NCBI RefSeq assembly: GCF_947503465.1
Contig: NZ_CANNDN010000007.1
Coordinates: 1-60,498 of the forward strand
Direction of reading: 5' to 3'
DNA: 60,498 bases
Source: an uncultured Tateyamaria sp.
Lineage (GTDB): Bacteria; Pseudomonadota; Alphaproteobacteria; Rhodobacterales; Rhodobacteraceae
Of this stretch, positions 33,851 to 48,164 are shown in pieces (position 1 is the stretch's first letter; each line of letters begins with the position of its first letter). The position numbers and the translations under genes were made by a program. The notes beneath the pieces are model-generated. The model saw only the letters and a program-made list of their open reading frames with translations. It had not been told where the DNA came from and searched no databases.

Positions 33851-35338
33851 TCAGACCGGCATCATCAGCGTGTGTCGCGTCCCTGTTTGATCACTCTCAA
33901 CCGCGACTGTGCCGCCGAGTTGGGTCGCAAAGGCATCAATCAGTTTTTGTCCGAGGCCGGAGTCTACCCGCGCGTCAGGATCAATACCAGGGCCGTCATC
34001 CGCGATTTCGAGGGTCATTTTTTCAGGTTCGTTCCGGAGGATGACGGACAATACTCCTTCCGACCGACCGTTATATGCATATTTCAGGCTGTTGGTGATC
34101 AACTCGTTCACTACAAGTCCCAGAGGAACGGCAACCCGCGTCGAGAGAGGCAGGTCAGCGATGTCGAGGCTGATAGTCAAGCCCTTCGCCCGACCTGACG
34201 ATGCGATCAGATCTTCGGTCAGCGCAGACAGATAATCGCGCGTTCCAACTGTATCGACAGAACCCGCTCTCGACAGCGTCTTGTAAAGGCTTCCCACCGC
34301 GTCCACGCGCGCGCGCATCCGCGCAAAAGCTGCCTTGCATTCATCATCGCTGAGATTGCGGGCCTCCATCGAGATGATGCTGCCAATCATCGTCAAGCTG
34401 TTCATGACGCGGTGGTTGAGCTCCTCCAGCAGGCGACCCGCCTGTTCAAGTGCAGCCTCGCGTTCTGCCTCCAGCCGCCGTCTCTCGGTGATATCCTGTA
34501 TCGCCAGGAGAAGCATGTGCGTCGCGTTTCCTTCACGATACACCTTGCGGGCGTTGAGCAGCATGGTCCTCTCACCGATTTCCAGAAAACCGTGCTGCAC
34601 TTCGAAATCTTCGACCACATTGTTCTGCGGAACCACGTTGGTCAGCAGATCAAGAAGCGTGGGGATGGACCATTGACCATTGCCAAGCTTGTCGATGCTT
34701 CTACCCACCGTCTCTTGCTCATTTACCTGAAACGACCGGTAGAAGGCCCGGTTGGCACTGATGATCGAGAGTTGTTCATCGAGGACAAGCAAGGGCTCCC
34801 TGATCGTCTCCACGATACCTGTCGAAAGAAGGCGCTCCCGTTCCAGTTTTGCCGCCGCATCTGCTTCAGCCGTTACGTCTTCGATGGCAAGGAGAATACG
34901 CCGCGATCCGTTTCCGGGGCGCACGGTCTTGCGCGCGTTCAGACGCATCACCCGGCGACCAATATGCTCGAAGTGATGGTCGATCTCTACGTCTTCAACT
35001 GTGTTGGCATCCTCGACCATCCGGTCAAGCTCGCGTGTCAGGGACGGGATATCCCATTGCCCATTGCCAAGCGCGTCAAGCCGCACACCTACCGTCTCGT
35101 CGCGGTTGACCTCAAACGTTTTGAGAAAGCGATCATTTGCGTATTCGACGACGAGGTCGTCGGTCAGCACCAAGAGGCTTTCTCTCAGGCTGGCAACAAT
35201 TTCGGCAGGATCAATCTCACGCAACATATCGAGGTTGATGTCTGGCACTCCGGATCGGTGAGAATGAACCGGCCCACCCGTGAAAAAGATATCTTTCTGA
35301 CTGGAAAAAGTCAATGAACCTGCCGTTTTGCTAAGCAT
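33851..35338 (-). CDS. Double-PAS sensor histidine kinase (HisKA_2 type)
   Basis: The 495-residue protein has two PAS domains (about 45-155 and 170-285) that resemble each other (NGQWDIPSL and NGQWSIPTL), so they arose by duplication. A HisKA_2 dimerisation domain follows with H309 in LNHRVMNSLTMIGS, then an ATPase domain (VNELITNSLKYAYNG, DDGPGID). It has no membrane segment and is probably cytoplasmic. No response regulator is adjacent. An internal start at MLREID (about residue 39) is possible. It lies just inside copy 2 of the direct repeat. Confidence 0.85.
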   Translation of the reverse strand: MLSKTAGSLTFSSQKDIFFTGGPVHSHRSGVPDINLDMLREIDPAEIVASLRESLLVLTDDLVVEYANDRFLKTFEVNRDETVGVRLDALGNGQWDIPSLTRELDRMVEDANTVEDVEIDHHFEHIGRRVMRLNARKTVRPGNGSRRILLAIEDVTAEADAAAKLERERLLSTGIVETIREPLLVLDEQLSIISANRAFYRSFQVNEQETVGRSIDKLGNGQWSIPTLLDLLTNVVPQNNVVEDFEVQHGFLEIGERTMLLNARKVYREGNATHMLLLAIQDITERRRLEAEREAALEQAGRLLEELNHRVMNSLTMIGSIISMEARNLSDDECKAAFARMRARVDAVGSLYKTLSRAGSVDTVGTRDYLSALTEDLIASSGRAKGLTISLDIADLPLSTRVAVPLGLVVNELITNSLKYAYNGRSEGVLSVILRNEPEKMTLEIADDGPGIDPDARVDSGLGQKLIDAFATQLGGTVAVESDQTGTRHTLMMPV

Positions 35339-35688
35339 CGAGCAAAAAACCGAGGCTCCACAATCTTGTCCGCGTATTGCACGGATTAAATCGAGAAACG
35401 CACGCAGGGCCCGCCTGCTTCGAGGTCTTTACTGCGCGCACGACCTCTTTGGTACTTTACAGCGAAGTGACACTTTCCCTACGCCGTCTGAAGGAGCACG
35501 TTTACGACTAGGAAAATCGTAGCCGACATTCGCAATTTCTCAGCGAAAGAGCGCTTCGTCCGCACCTAACCAGTTGATGCCCGACGCAGCGAAGGACAGT
35601 CATCTTAGAGCCGCCATTCGTCCATCCCGCGGCGAAGGTGGCGGGAGAGCCCAAAGTTCCGTCTTTCTGCAGCGCAACGAATGTCAAC
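35339..35688. other. Intergenic region with direct-repeat copy 2
   Basis: These 350 bases hold the second 100-bp repeat copy at 35558-35657 and the presumed promoter region of the histidine kinase gene. No coding sequence is recognisable. Confidence 0.55.
35558..35657. repeat. 100-bp direct repeat, copy 2
   Basis: It matches 31501-31600 with three mismatches (A/G at position 31, and two near the end). It lies in the same orientation about 4.06 kb away and bounds the HupE/histidine kinase segment. Confidence 0.88.
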
Positions 35689-36312
35689 TTACGCACGAGA
35701 CCAATTCTCTTTCGCTTCATCAATGTAAGCGTCGAACGTGTCTGTGATCCACAAAAGCCCGTCTCGCGGTATTGGCCAGTCGGTCATTCGGCGTGGATAT
35801 GCCAAATCAAGGGCTTTAGTTGACCACTCAAGATAGCCAAGGCGTTTCTCAGTAAAGCCAGCCGCTAGGAACAACTCTAAGATACGTTTGAGGGTTGCAG
35901 GGTGCCCGAGCCGTCCGTTTTGACGATAAACTCTGAATACCGCCAAAAATGCCTGTCCCAGGTGAGAAAAGTTGGTTAGCGGCAAATTGGGCTCCTTGCT
36001 GAGTTCGAACTGTGCGCTTGAAGTCAATAGCTTACACTCATCTGAATGCACTTCGGATTGGACTGCGAAGCCACAAGTTATGAGTGTACCGCTGGCCGAT
36101 TGGTATGCGCGAAGGTGACCATCTAGAAGCATCGCTCCGTTGGGCACGACGCCATCTGGCGGGAGCTTCACCTCGGCAAAACGCTTCTCGAAGTCAAATC
36201 CGTTCCTGGCCGAATATAGAACCTGTGCATGATATCGACAGAGTTGAACCATCAGTTCGCATTCGGGTTGGGTCCAGGTCTCTGGCACGTAGAGTTTTTG
36301 TTGGTTTTCCAT
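35689..36312 (-). CDS. Hypothetical protein
   Basis: The 207-residue product starts MENQQKLYVPETWTQPECEL and has no signal peptide, membrane helix or motif that I recognise. The sequence looks like a soluble mixed alpha/beta protein, with VPNGAMLLDGHLRAYQ and TDTFDAYIDEAKENW. The local base composition is more AT-rich than the flanking operons, suggesting recent acquisition. It stands alone beside the repeat-bounded segment. Confidence 0.6.
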   Translation of the reverse strand: MENQQKLYVPETWTQPECELMVQLCRYHAQVLYSARNGFDFEKRFAEVKLPPDGVVPNGAMLLDGHLRAYQSASGTLITCGFAVQSEVHSDECKLLTSSAQFELSKEPNLPLTNFSHLGQAFLAVFRVYRQNGRLGHPATLKRILELFLAAGFTEKRLGYLEWSTKALDLAYPRRMTDWPIPRDGLLWITDTFDAYIDEAKENWSRA

Positions 36313-36475
36313 GTCAGGCGGATACCACTATAAAGCAGACATCAGAGCAAGTGAGTCCGATTTCCGCAATGTCCGCTTCTTGCCAATTTGCAACCTATCC
36401 AATGAAGGTCAGCTATGGCTGTTGCGACTTTAACAGGTTCGACTATCCCGTGTTGATCGCGCGCGGTTCCGTGCT

Positions 36476-36826
36476 TCACGCGCCGCCAACGACAAAAAAC
36501 GCATCCTCGGTCTTGCCCCAGTGGATCAGCAGGTCGCTGCATGTCTTTTGATCTAGTCTGCCCAAGTCCAAAAGCGCGATATCCGCGGACAAGGCGACCA
36601 TCGTGCGATAGACGTCCAGCAGCTGTGTTTGTTCGGAAAGGGACCCCGAAAGCCATTCCCCTTCAAGGACCGCCGCTATCGAGGACAGTGCAAGGGTCAG
36701 GTGTTGCACGGGCGCCAGCGGATGGTCCCGGCATGCGCGGACAACGGCGGTTCTTGCCAAAACCTGCTCAGCCACAACACGTTCTGCGAGGTTCTCCTCC
36801 AGAGCATCCCAATAATCCGTACTCAT
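36476..36826 (-). CDS. Hypothetical helical protein
   Basis: From the ATG at 36826 the product is 116 residues, beginning MSTDYWDALEENLAERVVAE and almost entirely helical in character. It has no signal peptide or known motif. The longer frame to 36883 lacks support. A small four-helix-bundle or antitoxin-like fold is possible but not demonstrable. It lies between the 35689 hypothetical gene and the rpoC terminator. Confidence 0.5.
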   Translation of the reverse strand: MSTDYWDALEENLAERVVAEQVLARTAVVRACRDHPLAPVQHLTLALSSIAAVLEGEWLSGSLSEQTQLLDVYRTMVALSADIALLDLGRLDQKTCSDLLIHWGKTEDAFFVVGGA

Positions 36827-37179
36827 AACAATCTGACGAATATTCCCAACAATTCCCTGCCGTAGGGTATTGCTCGCAAGCAATCAAATCAGAAATGGTG
36901 AATTCAATTACAGGTTGCCGAATTCAAGCAATACCTGACTGATTTGAACACACAGTCGCGTTGGCAATTCCGGCGACACCTGGATTTGTCTTTATGTGCA
37001 TATACTTGCAGTGCGACACATTCCCAAAACGTCGCCATACATGATCAGATTACGCGTCATTCCAGGCGGCAATCGCTGACCTGCTGGCTTAGTCAATCAG
37101 GCGCAAATGTCTTCCGCATCAAAAAAACCCCCACCCTTTTCGGGCGGGGGTTTCCAGTCTCAATACCTGGGAACAGGGA
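36827..37179. other. Intergenic region between a hypothetical gene and rpoC
   Basis: Apart from the rpoC terminator at 37121-37153 and an AT-rich stretch near 36870-36960 that could carry the promoter of the hypothetical gene, I see nothing in these 353 bases. Confidence 0.5.
37121..37153 (-). terminator. Rho-independent terminator of the rpoBC operon
   Basis: On the minus strand AACCCCCGCCC pairs with GGGTGGGGGTT around GAAAA, followed by a run of T. It lies about 27 nt after the rpoC stop. Confidence 0.93.
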
Positions 37180-40100
37180 TCAGTCGCGGCTGTCTTCCGA
37201 GTGGTCGATGACCGTGTCGAACACGTCGCCACCCACCACGTCGTCGGCGCTCGGCGCCGCCAGGGCAGCGGCGGCTTCGGCCTCTTCCCGGCGGGCTTCG
37301 ATAACCACGTTGTCGCGGTCGGTCGCGATCTTGCGCACGGCCTGGGTTGCCCCACCCGTCCCCGCAGGGATCAGGCGGCCCACGATCACGTTCTCCTTCA
37401 GACCCACCAGCTTGTCCTTCTTGCCCTGCACCGACGCCTCGGTCAGCACGCGGGTCGTTTCCTGGAAGGACGCAGCCGAGATGAACGACCGGGTCTGCAG
37501 CGACGCCTTGGTGATGCCCAGCAGGATCGGACCACCCTGCGCCGGACGCCCACCCTTGGACAGCGCCTTCTCGTTGGCCGCGTCGAACTCCTGCTTGTCC
37601 ACGTGTTCGCCTTTCAGCAGCGTGGTGTCGCCCGAATCCTCGATCTCCCATTTCTGGAGCATCTGACGCACGATGACCTCGATGTGCTTGTCGTTGATCT
37701 TCACGCCCTGCAGTCGGTAAACCTCCTGCACCTCGTTGATCATGTAGTCGGCAAGCGCTTCGACGCCCATGATGGCAAGGATGTCATGGGGGGCTGGGTT
37801 GCCGTCCATGATATAGTCACCCTTCTGGATAAAGTCGCCTTCGGCCACGGGGATGTGCTTGCCCTTGGGCACCATGTACTCGACCTTTTCCATGGTCTCG
37901 TCGCTGGGCTCAATCGCGATGCGGCGCTTGTTCTTATAGTCCTTGCCAAAGCGCACATACCCATCGATTTCGGCGATGATCGCGTGATCCTTGGGACGAC
38001 GGGCCTCGAACAGTTCGGCCACACGCGGCAGACCACCGGTGATGTCCTTGGTCTTGGCACCCTCGCGCGGAATGCGGGCCACAACGTCACCGGCGGCGAC
38101 CTCCTGACCGTCTTCCACCGACAGAACGGCATCCACGGACATCGGATAGGTCACCGGGTTGCCCGCATCATTGCGGACCGGCTCGCCATCGGCCCCCACC
38201 AGAAGGATCTCCGGCTTCAGCTCGTTGCCCTTGGGGGCCGCGCGCCAGTCGATCACGATCTTCTGGGTCATGCCGGTGGCGTCGTCCGTCTCGTCGCGCA
38301 CGGCCAGGCCGCTCACAAGATCAACGTATTTCGCCGTACCGGCCTTCTCCGCGATGATCGGCAGGGTATACGGGTCCCACTCGAACAGCTTGTCGCCACG
38401 CTTCACATCCTGACCATCGGTCACGAACAATGTCGTGCCGTAGCCCAGCTTGTGGCTCGCGCGCTCGTCGCCATTCTCGTCCATGATCGACATCTTCATG
38501 TTCCGGCCCATGACCAGAACCTGACCGGCTGCGTTCTCCAGCGTCTGGGCGTTCTCGAACACGATCTTGCCCTCCTGGCTTGCTTCCAGGAACGACTGTT
38601 GACCACCTTGCGCAACACCGCCGATGTGGAAGGTCCGCATCGTCAGCTGCGTGCCCGGCTCACCGATGGACTGGGCGGCAATAATGCCGACAGCCTCGCC
38701 CGTGTTCACCATGGTGCCGCGGGCCAGGTCACGGCCATAGCACATGGTACACACACCCTCTTCGCTTTCGCAGGTCAGGGGCGAACGGATGCGCATGGAT
38801 TGCACACCCATCTCTTCGATCATGTCAGACATGCGCTCGTCGATCAGCGTGCCAGCGGCCAGGATCACTTCGTCGGTGCCAGGCTTCAGCACGTCATCTG
38901 CGGCCACACGGCCCAGCACACGCTCGGCCAGCGATGCAACAACCTCACCATCATTCACCGCCGCTTCGGCCGTGATGGCGTTTTCGGTGCCGCAATCCAG
39001 ATCACGCACGATGCAGTCCTGCGCCACGTCCACCAGACGACGGGTCAGATAGCCCGAGTTCGCCGTCTTCAGAGCGGTGTCCGACAGACCTTTCCGCGCA
39101 CCGTGGGTCGAGTTGAAGTATTCAAGAACGGTCAGGCCTTCCTTGAAGTTCGAGATGATGGGCGTCTCGATGATGTCGCCATTCGGCTTCGCCATCAGGC
39201 CGCGCATGCCCCCCAACTGCTTCATCTGCGTGACCGAACCACGGGCACCGGAGTGGGCCATCATGTAGACCGAGTTCGGCTCCATTTCGGCACCGGCCTC
39301 GTCCCGACGATCCGCCGAGATCGAGCCCATCATGGCATCGGTGACCTTGTCGTTACATTTCGACCAGGCATCGACAACCTTGTTGTACTTCTCACCCTGG
39401 GTGATCAGGCCGTCCATGTACTGCTGTTCGAAATCCTTCACCTGCTCGCGCGTCTCATCGACGATGGTCCACTTGGTTTCAGGGATCAGCATGTCGTCCT
39501 TGCCGAACGAAATGCCCGCCTTGAACGCGTGACGGAAGCCCATGGTCATGATCTGGTCACAGAAGATGACGCTCTCCTTCTGACCGCAATAGCGGTAGAC
39601 GGTGTCGATGACCTGCTGCACTTCCTTCTTCCGCAGAAGACGGTTCACAAGGTGAAACGGTGCCTTGTTGTTCAGCGGCAGAAGCGCACCCAGCAGCACA
39701 CGACCGGGCGTCGTGTCGAACCGCTCCATGACCTCAAGCCCTTCGGCGTTGATCTGGGGCAGACGCGCCTTGATCTTCGAGTGCAGGTGCACAACACCCG
39801 CATCCAGTGCGTGCTGCACTTCCTCGATCGAGCCAAAGACCATGCCTTCGCCCTTCATGCCCTCGCGTTCCAGCGTGACATAGTACAGGCCCAGGATCAT
39901 GTCCTGCGACGGCACGATGATCGGCGCGCCGTTGGCGGGCGACAGCACGTTGTTCGTGGACATCATCAGCACACGCGCTTCCAACTGGGCTTCCAGCGAA
40001 AGCGGCACGTGCACAGCCATCTGGTCACCGTCAAAGTCGGCGTTGAAGGCCGAACAGACCAGCGGGTGCAGCTGGATCGCTTTGCCTTCGATCAGAACGG

Positions 40101-41424
40101 GCTCAAACGCCTGAATGCCCAAACGGTGAAGCGTCGGCGCACGGTTCAGCATGACAGGGTGTTCGCGGATCACCTCATCCAGAATGTCCCACACCTCGGG
40201 ACGTTCCTTTTCCACCAGCTTCTTGGCTTGCTTGACGGTCGAGGACAGACCTTTGGCTTCAAGCCGCGAGTAGATGAACGGCTTGAACAGCTCCAAGGCC
40301 ATCTTCTTCGGCAGACCACATTGGTGCAGCTTCAGTTCCGGCCCGGTCACAATCACCGAACGGCCCGAGAAGTCGACGCGTTTCCCAAGAAGGTTCTGAC
40401 GGAAGCGACCCTGCTTGCCTTTCAGCATGTCCGACAGCGATTTCAGCGGGCGCTTGTTGGCCCCCGTGATCACGCGGCCACGACGGCCGTTGTCGAACAA
40501 GGCGTCGACCGATTCCTGCAACATCCGCTTTTCGTTCCGCACGATGATGTCAGGCGCGCGCAACTCGATCAGACGCTTCAGACGGTTGTTCCGGTTGATC
40601 ACCCGGCGGTACAGGTCGTTCAGGTCGGAGGTCGCGAAACGGCCCCCATCCAGCGGCACCAACGGGCGCAGTTCCGGCGGGATCACGGGGATCACAGTCA
40701 GAACCATCCATTCCGGGCGGTTGCCGGATTCAAGGAAGGACTCGACCACTTTGAGTCGCTTGATGATCTTCTTGGGCTTCAACTCGCCTGTCGCCTCTTT
40801 CAGATCGGCGCGCAGGGTTTCTGCCTCTTGCTCCAGATCAATCTGGGACAGCATCTCGCGGATGGCTTCGGCCCCGATATTGGCGGTAAAGGCGTCCATG
40901 CCAAACGCGTCCTGCGCGTCCATGTACTCTTCTTCCGACAGCATCTGGCCATAGGACAGGTCGGTCAGACCCGGCTCGGTCACGACGTAGTTCTCGAAAT
41001 ACAGCACGCGTTCCAGATCACGCAGCGTCATGTCCAGCATCAGACCGATGCGGGACGGCAGCGACTTCAGGAACCAGATGTGGGCCACGGGGGCCGCCAG
41101 TTCGATGTGGCCCATCCGCTCGCGGCGGACCTTTTGCAGTGTGACTTCGACACCGCATTTCTCGCAGACAACGCCGCGATACTTCATGCGCTTGTATTTG
41201 CCGCACAGGCATTCGTAATCCTTGATCGGGCCAAAGATACGCGCGCAGAACAGGCCATCACGCTCGGGCTTGAACGTCCGGTAGTTGATGGTCTCTGGCT
41301 TCTTGATCTCGCCAAACGACCACGAGAGGATACGTTCGGGCGAGGCCAGCGACACCTTGATCTCGTCAAAGACCTTGGGCGGCGTCAGCGGGTTGAACGG
41401 GTTGTTTGTCAGTTCCTGGTTCAT
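37180..41424 (-). CDS. rpoC: DNA-directed RNA polymerase subunit beta'
   Basis: The 1414-residue protein has the catalytic Mg motif NADFDGDQM. The N-terminal zinc ribbon is [20 protein letters not shown] and the second zinc site is [13 protein letters not shown]. It is full length for an alphaproteobacterium and ends in a short acidic tail (DHSEDSRD). It follows rpoB after an 89-nt spacer containing a REP-like repeat and is closed by a strong terminator. Nothing is unusual in the active-site regions. Confidence 0.99.
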   Translation of the reverse strand: MNQELTNNPFNPLTPPKVFDEIKVSLASPERILSWSFGEIKKPETINYRTFKPERDGLFCARIFGPIKDYECLCGKYKRMKYRGVVCEKCGVEVTLQKVRRERMGHIELAAPVAHIWFLKSLPSRIGLMLDMTLRDLERVLYFENYVVTEPGLTDLSYGQMLSEEEYMDAQDAFGMDAFTANIGAEAIREMLSQIDLEQEAETLRADLKEATGELKPKKIIKRLKVVESFLESGNRPEWMVLTVIPVIPPELRPLVPLDGGRFATSDLNDLYRRVINRNNRLKRLIELRAPDIIVRNEKRMLQESVDALFDNGRRGRVITGANKRPLKSLSDMLKGKQGRFRQNLLGKRVDFSGRSVIVTGPELKLHQCGLPKKMALELFKPFIYSRLEAKGLSSTVKQAKKLVEKERPEVWDILDEVIREHPVMLNRAPTLHRLGIQAFEPVLIEGKAIQLHPLVCSAFNADFDGDQMAVHVPLSLEAQLEARVLMMSTNNVLSPANGAPIIVPSQDMILGLYYVTLEREGMKGEGMVFGSIEEVQHALDAGVVHLHSKIKARLPQINAEGLEVMERFDTTPGRVLLGALLPLNNKAPFHLVNRLLRKKEVQQVIDTVYRYCGQKESVIFCDQIMTMGFRHAFKAGISFGKDDMLIPETKWTIVDETREQVKDFEQQYMDGLITQGEKYNKVVDAWSKCNDKVTDAMMGSISADRRDEAGAEMEPNSVYMMAHSGARGSVTQMKQLGGMRGLMAKPNGDIIETPIISNFKEGLTVLEYFNSTHGARKGLSDTALKTANSGYLTRRLVDVAQDCIVRDLDCGTENAITAEAAVNDGEVVASLAERVLGRVAADDVLKPGTDEVILAAGTLIDERMSDMIEEMGVQSMRIRSPLTCESEEGVCTMCYGRDLARGTMVNTGEAVGIIAAQSIGEPGTQLTMRTFHIGGVAQGGQQSFLEASQEGKIVFENAQTLENAAGQVLVMGRNMKMSIMDENGDERASHKLGYGTTLFVTDGQDVKRGDKLFEWDPYTLPIIAEKAGTAKYVDLVSGLAVRDETDDATGMTQKIVIDWRAAPKGNELKPEILLVGADGEPVRNDAGNPVTYPMSVDAVLSVEDGQEVAAGDVVARIPREGAKTKDITGGLPRVAELFEARRPKDHAIIAEIDGYVRFGKDYKNKRRIAIEPSDETMEKVEYMVPKGKHIPVAEGDFIQKGDYIMDGNPAPHDILAIMGVEALADYMINEVQEVYRLQGVKINDKHIEVIVRQMLQKWEIEDSGDTTLLKGEHVDKQEFDAANEKALSKGGRPAQGGPILLGITKASLQTRSFISAASFQETTRVLTEASVQGKKDKLVGLKENVIVGRLIPAGTGGATQAVRKIATDRDNVVIEARREEAEAAAALAAPSADDVVGGDVFDTVIDHSEDSRD

Positions 41425-41460
41425 TCTTTTTCCTCACAAATTAGAGGGTGCGGGGGAGGT

Positions 41461-41513
41461 GCGGTGCGCGATGAACGCGCACGCTACGTAGGGTGTGCCT
41501 TTACGGCGCACCG

Positions 41514-41517
<4 letters not shown>
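41461..41517. repeat. REP-like inverted pair across the rpoB stop codon
   Basis: Two related units (41461-41487 and 41488-41517) are arranged head to head with GCTAC/GTAG at the centre. They share the GTAGGGTG...CACCG pattern with the other REP-like copies, with a different inner palindrome. The rpoB stop codon (41514-41516) lies inside the right unit. Confidence 0.72.
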
Positions 41518-45650
<4,133 letters not shown>

Positions 45651-45779
45651 AGGGTATCACTACTCCATCTTTGCCGGTTCGCGCGCCGGAGGGCTGCCGA
45701 GGCGAACGCTCAAAGACAGGAAAAGGGGTCTATCCTTGCGCACCGGCCCAAGATGCGCGCCCGACCGCTACCTTCCCAA

Positions 45780-45816
45780 GAAAAGCGCCACATATCTGCG
45801 GTGTGCGGCGCTTTGC
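45780..45816 (-). promoter_or_regulatory. Hairpin in the rpoB leader, possible attenuator
   Basis: On the minus strand AAAGCGCC-G-CACA pairs with TGTG-GCGCTTT and is followed by TCTT, resembling an intrinsic terminator. It lies about 130-165 nt before the rpoB start. Confidence 0.5.
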
Positions 45817-46080
45817 TACGAAAGGTGGAGGGTATGTCTGGGGGTGTGCCTGCTCCTGCCTTGTAAACGCCGTAAGCTGGGCGCGAATCAATCGTGCCCA
45901 GCGGAAGTTTCCACATAGGTGACAGGCCGGACGAGCGCAACCGGAAGGCGCGGCAGAAATCGCAAAAAGTGCAGATTTCTTTAACAGGGCGCTCTGTGGG
46001 CAAAAGCGTACGCGGCTTCTGCCTGTTTTGGCAACAAGAAACGGCACAAGCGTGAACGGCCACCCTGGACGCGGGGCACG

Positions 46081-46112
46081 AAAAAAGCGCCCGGGACGAA
46101 CCCGAGCGCTTC
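46081..46112 (-). terminator. Terminator/attenuator after rplL
   Basis: On the minus strand AAGCGCTCGGG pairs with CCCGGGCGCTT around a short loop and is followed by T residues. It lies about 35 nt after the rplL stop and upstream of rpoB. Partial termination here would give the usual excess of L7/L12 over RNA polymerase. Confidence 0.82.
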
Positions 46113-46117
46113 GAAGT

Positions 46118-46147
46118 GTAGGGTGTGCGCTTGGCGCGCACCGCCCC
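46118..46147. repeat. REP-like unit abutting the rplL stop codon
   Basis: The unit starts GTAGGGTGTGCGC and ends GCGCACCGCCCC, directly against the rplL stop (46148-46150). It belongs to the same repeat family as the units at 162, 41488 and 49014. Confidence 0.68.
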
Positions 46148-46525
46148 TTAGGCCAGTTCGACCTCGGCGCCCGCTGCTTCCAGCTTGCCCTTGATCTCTT
46201 CGGCTTCGTCCTTGCCGCAGCCTTCCTTGATCTTGCCGCCGGCTTCGACCAGGTCCTTGGCTTCTTTCAGGCCCAGACCGGTGATGCCGCGCACTTCCTT
46301 GATCACGTTGATCTTGGAGGCGCCTGCGTTTTTCAGGACAACGTCGAATTCCGACTTCTCTTCCTCTGCCGCCGCACCTGCGCCGTCAGCCGGGCCCGCC
46401 ATCATCACAGCGCCGCCAGCGGCGGGCTCGATGCCGTACTCGTCCTTGAGGATGGTTTTCAGTTCTTGTGCTTCCAGCAGGGTCAGACCCACGATGCTTT
46501 CAGCCAGTGCTTTCAGATCAGCCAT
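46148..46525 (-). CDS. rplL: 50S ribosomal protein L7/L12
   Basis: The 125-residue protein begins [20 protein letters not shown], has an alanine-rich hinge and ends with the conserved C-terminal domain ([20 protein letters not shown] ... AGAEVELA). Multiple copies form the ribosomal stalk that recruits translational GTPases. The ATG at 46525 is the family start. It is 69 nt downstream of rplJ and followed by a terminator-like hairpin. Confidence 0.98.
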   Translation of the reverse strand: MADLKALAESIVGLTLLEAQELKTILKDEYGIEPAAGGAVMMAGPADGAGAAAEEEKSEFDVVLKNAGASKINVIKEVRGITGLGLKEAKDLVEAGGKIKEGCGKDEAEEIKGKLEAAGAEVELA

Positions 46526-46594
46526 TGTATCAGCTCTTTCCGTTTCATGTGTGTTCCAACGTGCGGGCAAACCACACGCCGTTCAGACGATGCC

Positions 46595-47107
46595 TTAGGC
46601 CGCCTTCTCCTCGATGGTCGAGAGGATGGAGGCGATGTTGCTTGCAGGTGCGCCAATGGCCCCGGCGATGTTCGATGCAGGTGCGCCGATGCAGCCCACG
46701 ATGGAAGCAATAAGCTCCTCGCGCGAAGGCATCTTCGACACAGCCGTCACTCCGGCCCGGTCCAACGCGTTCTCACCCATTGCCCCGCCCAGGATCACGA
46801 ACTTGTCGTTACCCTTGGCAAAGTCCTCGGACACCTTGGCGGCTGCCACGGGGTCTTCGGAATAGGTCAGAACGGTCATGCCCGTCAGGTAGTCACCGAT
46901 GCTTGCGCAGGGTTTGTCCTGAAGGGCGATCTTGGCGAGCCTGTTTTTGGCAACACGAACCGCAGAACCCGCTTCACGTGCTTTCGCACGCAGGTCCTGC
47001 ATTTCGGCAACTGTCAGACCGGCGTAGTGGGCAACCACAACGACGCCAGAGCTTTCAAAGATCTGGCCGAGTTCCTCGACCACTTTCTCTTTCTGGGCTC
47101 TATCCAC
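46595..47107 (-). CDS. rplJ: 50S ribosomal protein L10
   Basis: The 170-residue stalk-base protein starts [20 protein letters not shown] and carries L12-binding C-terminal helices. A short internal duplication, [11 protein letters not shown] then [11 protein letters not shown], is visible near the C-terminus. L10 with L12 represses its own operon by binding the mRNA leader; a structured leader lies just upstream. Here rplJ is separated from rplA by accessory genes, so it must have its own promoter. Confidence 0.98.
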   Translation of the reverse strand: MDRAQKEKVVEELGQIFESSGVVVVAHYAGLTVAEMQDLRAKAREAGSAVRVAKNRLAKIALQDKPCASIGDYLTGMTVLTYSEDPVAAAKVSEDFAKGNDKFVILGGAMGENALDRAGVTAVSKMPSREELIASIVGCIGAPASNIAGAIGAPASNIASILSTIEEKAA

Positions 47108-47408
47108 AGTTTTCTCCAGTTAATGGGACGCGAACGCCCCGGCTCAGTTTGCACCGGATCACTCCGGCGGTTTGGTCCTCGAAAAAACGGGTCCAAGACC
47201 GCCAGAGGCTCTAACGGAGCATCTGGAGAAGTAGGTCTGTTCCCGCCTCGGGCAGGATTTATGAGCCATGGCTCACCCACCGTCTCGGACGAAAGCGAGG
47301 GCGTTCGAATCAATCGGACACCCTCGGAGGCGGTGGTTAGAGGGTTTGGGGGGCGTTGTGAAGGGGGTTTGGGAGCGGGTTGCAATTTCCAGATTATGGT
47401 GATCAGAG
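47108..47408. other. rplJ upstream region with promoter and structured leader
   Basis: These 301 bases separate rplJ from the two-gene HEPN-like module. They hold a hairpin at 47166-47203 and further stem-forming segments. No gene is seen. Confidence 0.55.
47166..47203 (-). promoter_or_regulatory. Hairpin in the rplJ leader, candidate L10 autoregulatory element
   Basis: On the minus strand GGCGGTCTTGG pairs with CCAAACCGCC around an 17-nt T-rich loop, 59 nt before the rplJ start. L10-L12 leader regulation is established for bacteria; assigning this hairpin to it is inference from position and structure. Confidence 0.5.
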
Positions 47409-48164
47409 TTAGTTGGTTGCCAGTTCTCTAATCAACCCAGAAGCTTCTTTAGCGCCAGGCGGTAGTAACTCGACCGTGTCAACAGATTCATCAAGTTCCA
47501 GTAGACGGTCCTTATGCATATCCCGCAGCATTTTCATGAAATAAGTGCGGTTCTTGATTTCCAGCCAATCAATCAACTCAGCTAAACTGGCACCATTCGA
47601 TGAAGCTAGCAGAACCAGTATTTGTTGCTTTTGTTTCATCTCCGGTCGTAGGATGCGGCGAGTATTACCTTTTACCCACACTAGAGGCACACGCTGCTCG
47701 GACAGCTTGTCAACTATAGTCTGTGCCTGCTGAATTGGGAGTGAATGATAAACTCTGACCAATTCGCACATAATCCAATTAGCGCTTGATAAAACGAATG
47801 TTGCGTCCATTTGGTTGGGGTCAACGTCGCCCCCAACATGCCCAACACCGCGATTGTTTCTTACTTCATATAGGGAAGGCAACAGTCTTGGGATTAGTAT
47901 TTGGAAACTTCTTGGAACATGGCCATTCTGCTCCAGCTGACGGCACGCATTGACAAAGTTTGCAGGTTTGGAGGGTGTCGACGCATATGCGCCTGCGGCG
48001 TGACCCGAAAGAATGGTGTAGACAATCTCACAAAAGCGGCCGCCGCTCAGCTCAGCAGGCGACCATCGATGCTCTGCGTAGTTAGCAACAATACTGTCAT
48101 ACTCTGCGAGCAACGGCTGGCGTAAACCAACCGGAACAACAGCAAGAGCTTGTAGGTTGTTCAC
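47409..48164 (-). CDS. HEPN-like protein with C-terminal helix-turn-helix (candidate RNase/defence effector)
   Basis: The 251-residue protein starts with GTG at 48164. An all-helical N-terminal region contains RNNRGVGH (R102-H109), which matches the RX4-6H motif of HEPN ribonucleases, including the Asn after the Arg. The C-terminal third (KQQILVLLASSNGASLAELIDWLEIKN) looks like a winged helix. HEPN domains act as RNA-cutting toxins in abortive infection, CRISPR and toxin-antitoxin systems. It overlaps the upstream gene by 4 nt. The region is AT-richer than the ribosomal genes around it. The family assignment rests on a short motif and is tentative. Confidence 0.6.
   Translation of the reverse strand: MNNLQALAVVPVGLRQPLLAEYDSIVANYAEHRWSPAELSGGRFCEIVYTILSGHAAGAYASTPSKPANFVNACRQLEQNGHVPRSFQILIPRLLPSLYEVRNNRGVGHVGGDVDPNQMDATFVLSSANWIMCELVRVYHSLPIQQAQTIVDKLSEQRVPLVWVKGNTRRILRPEMKQKQQILVLLASSNGASLAELIDWLEIKNRTYFMKMLRDMHKDRLLELDESVDTVELLPPGAKEASGLIRELATN

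Larger units (their letters stand above)
45651..46147. other. Long rplL-rpoB spacer
   Basis: These 497 bases contain a terminator-like hairpin just after rplL (46081-46112), a second hairpin nearer rpoB (45780-45816) and a REP-like unit. No coding frame here has a ribosome site or recognisable product. The layout fits partial termination after rplL plus a leader or additional promoter for rpoB. Confidence 0.6.

Noticed and set aside
47909..48125. Short plus-strand frame overlapping the HEPN-like gene
   Set aside because: It is antisense to a longer coupled gene and has no ribosome site or recognisable product.
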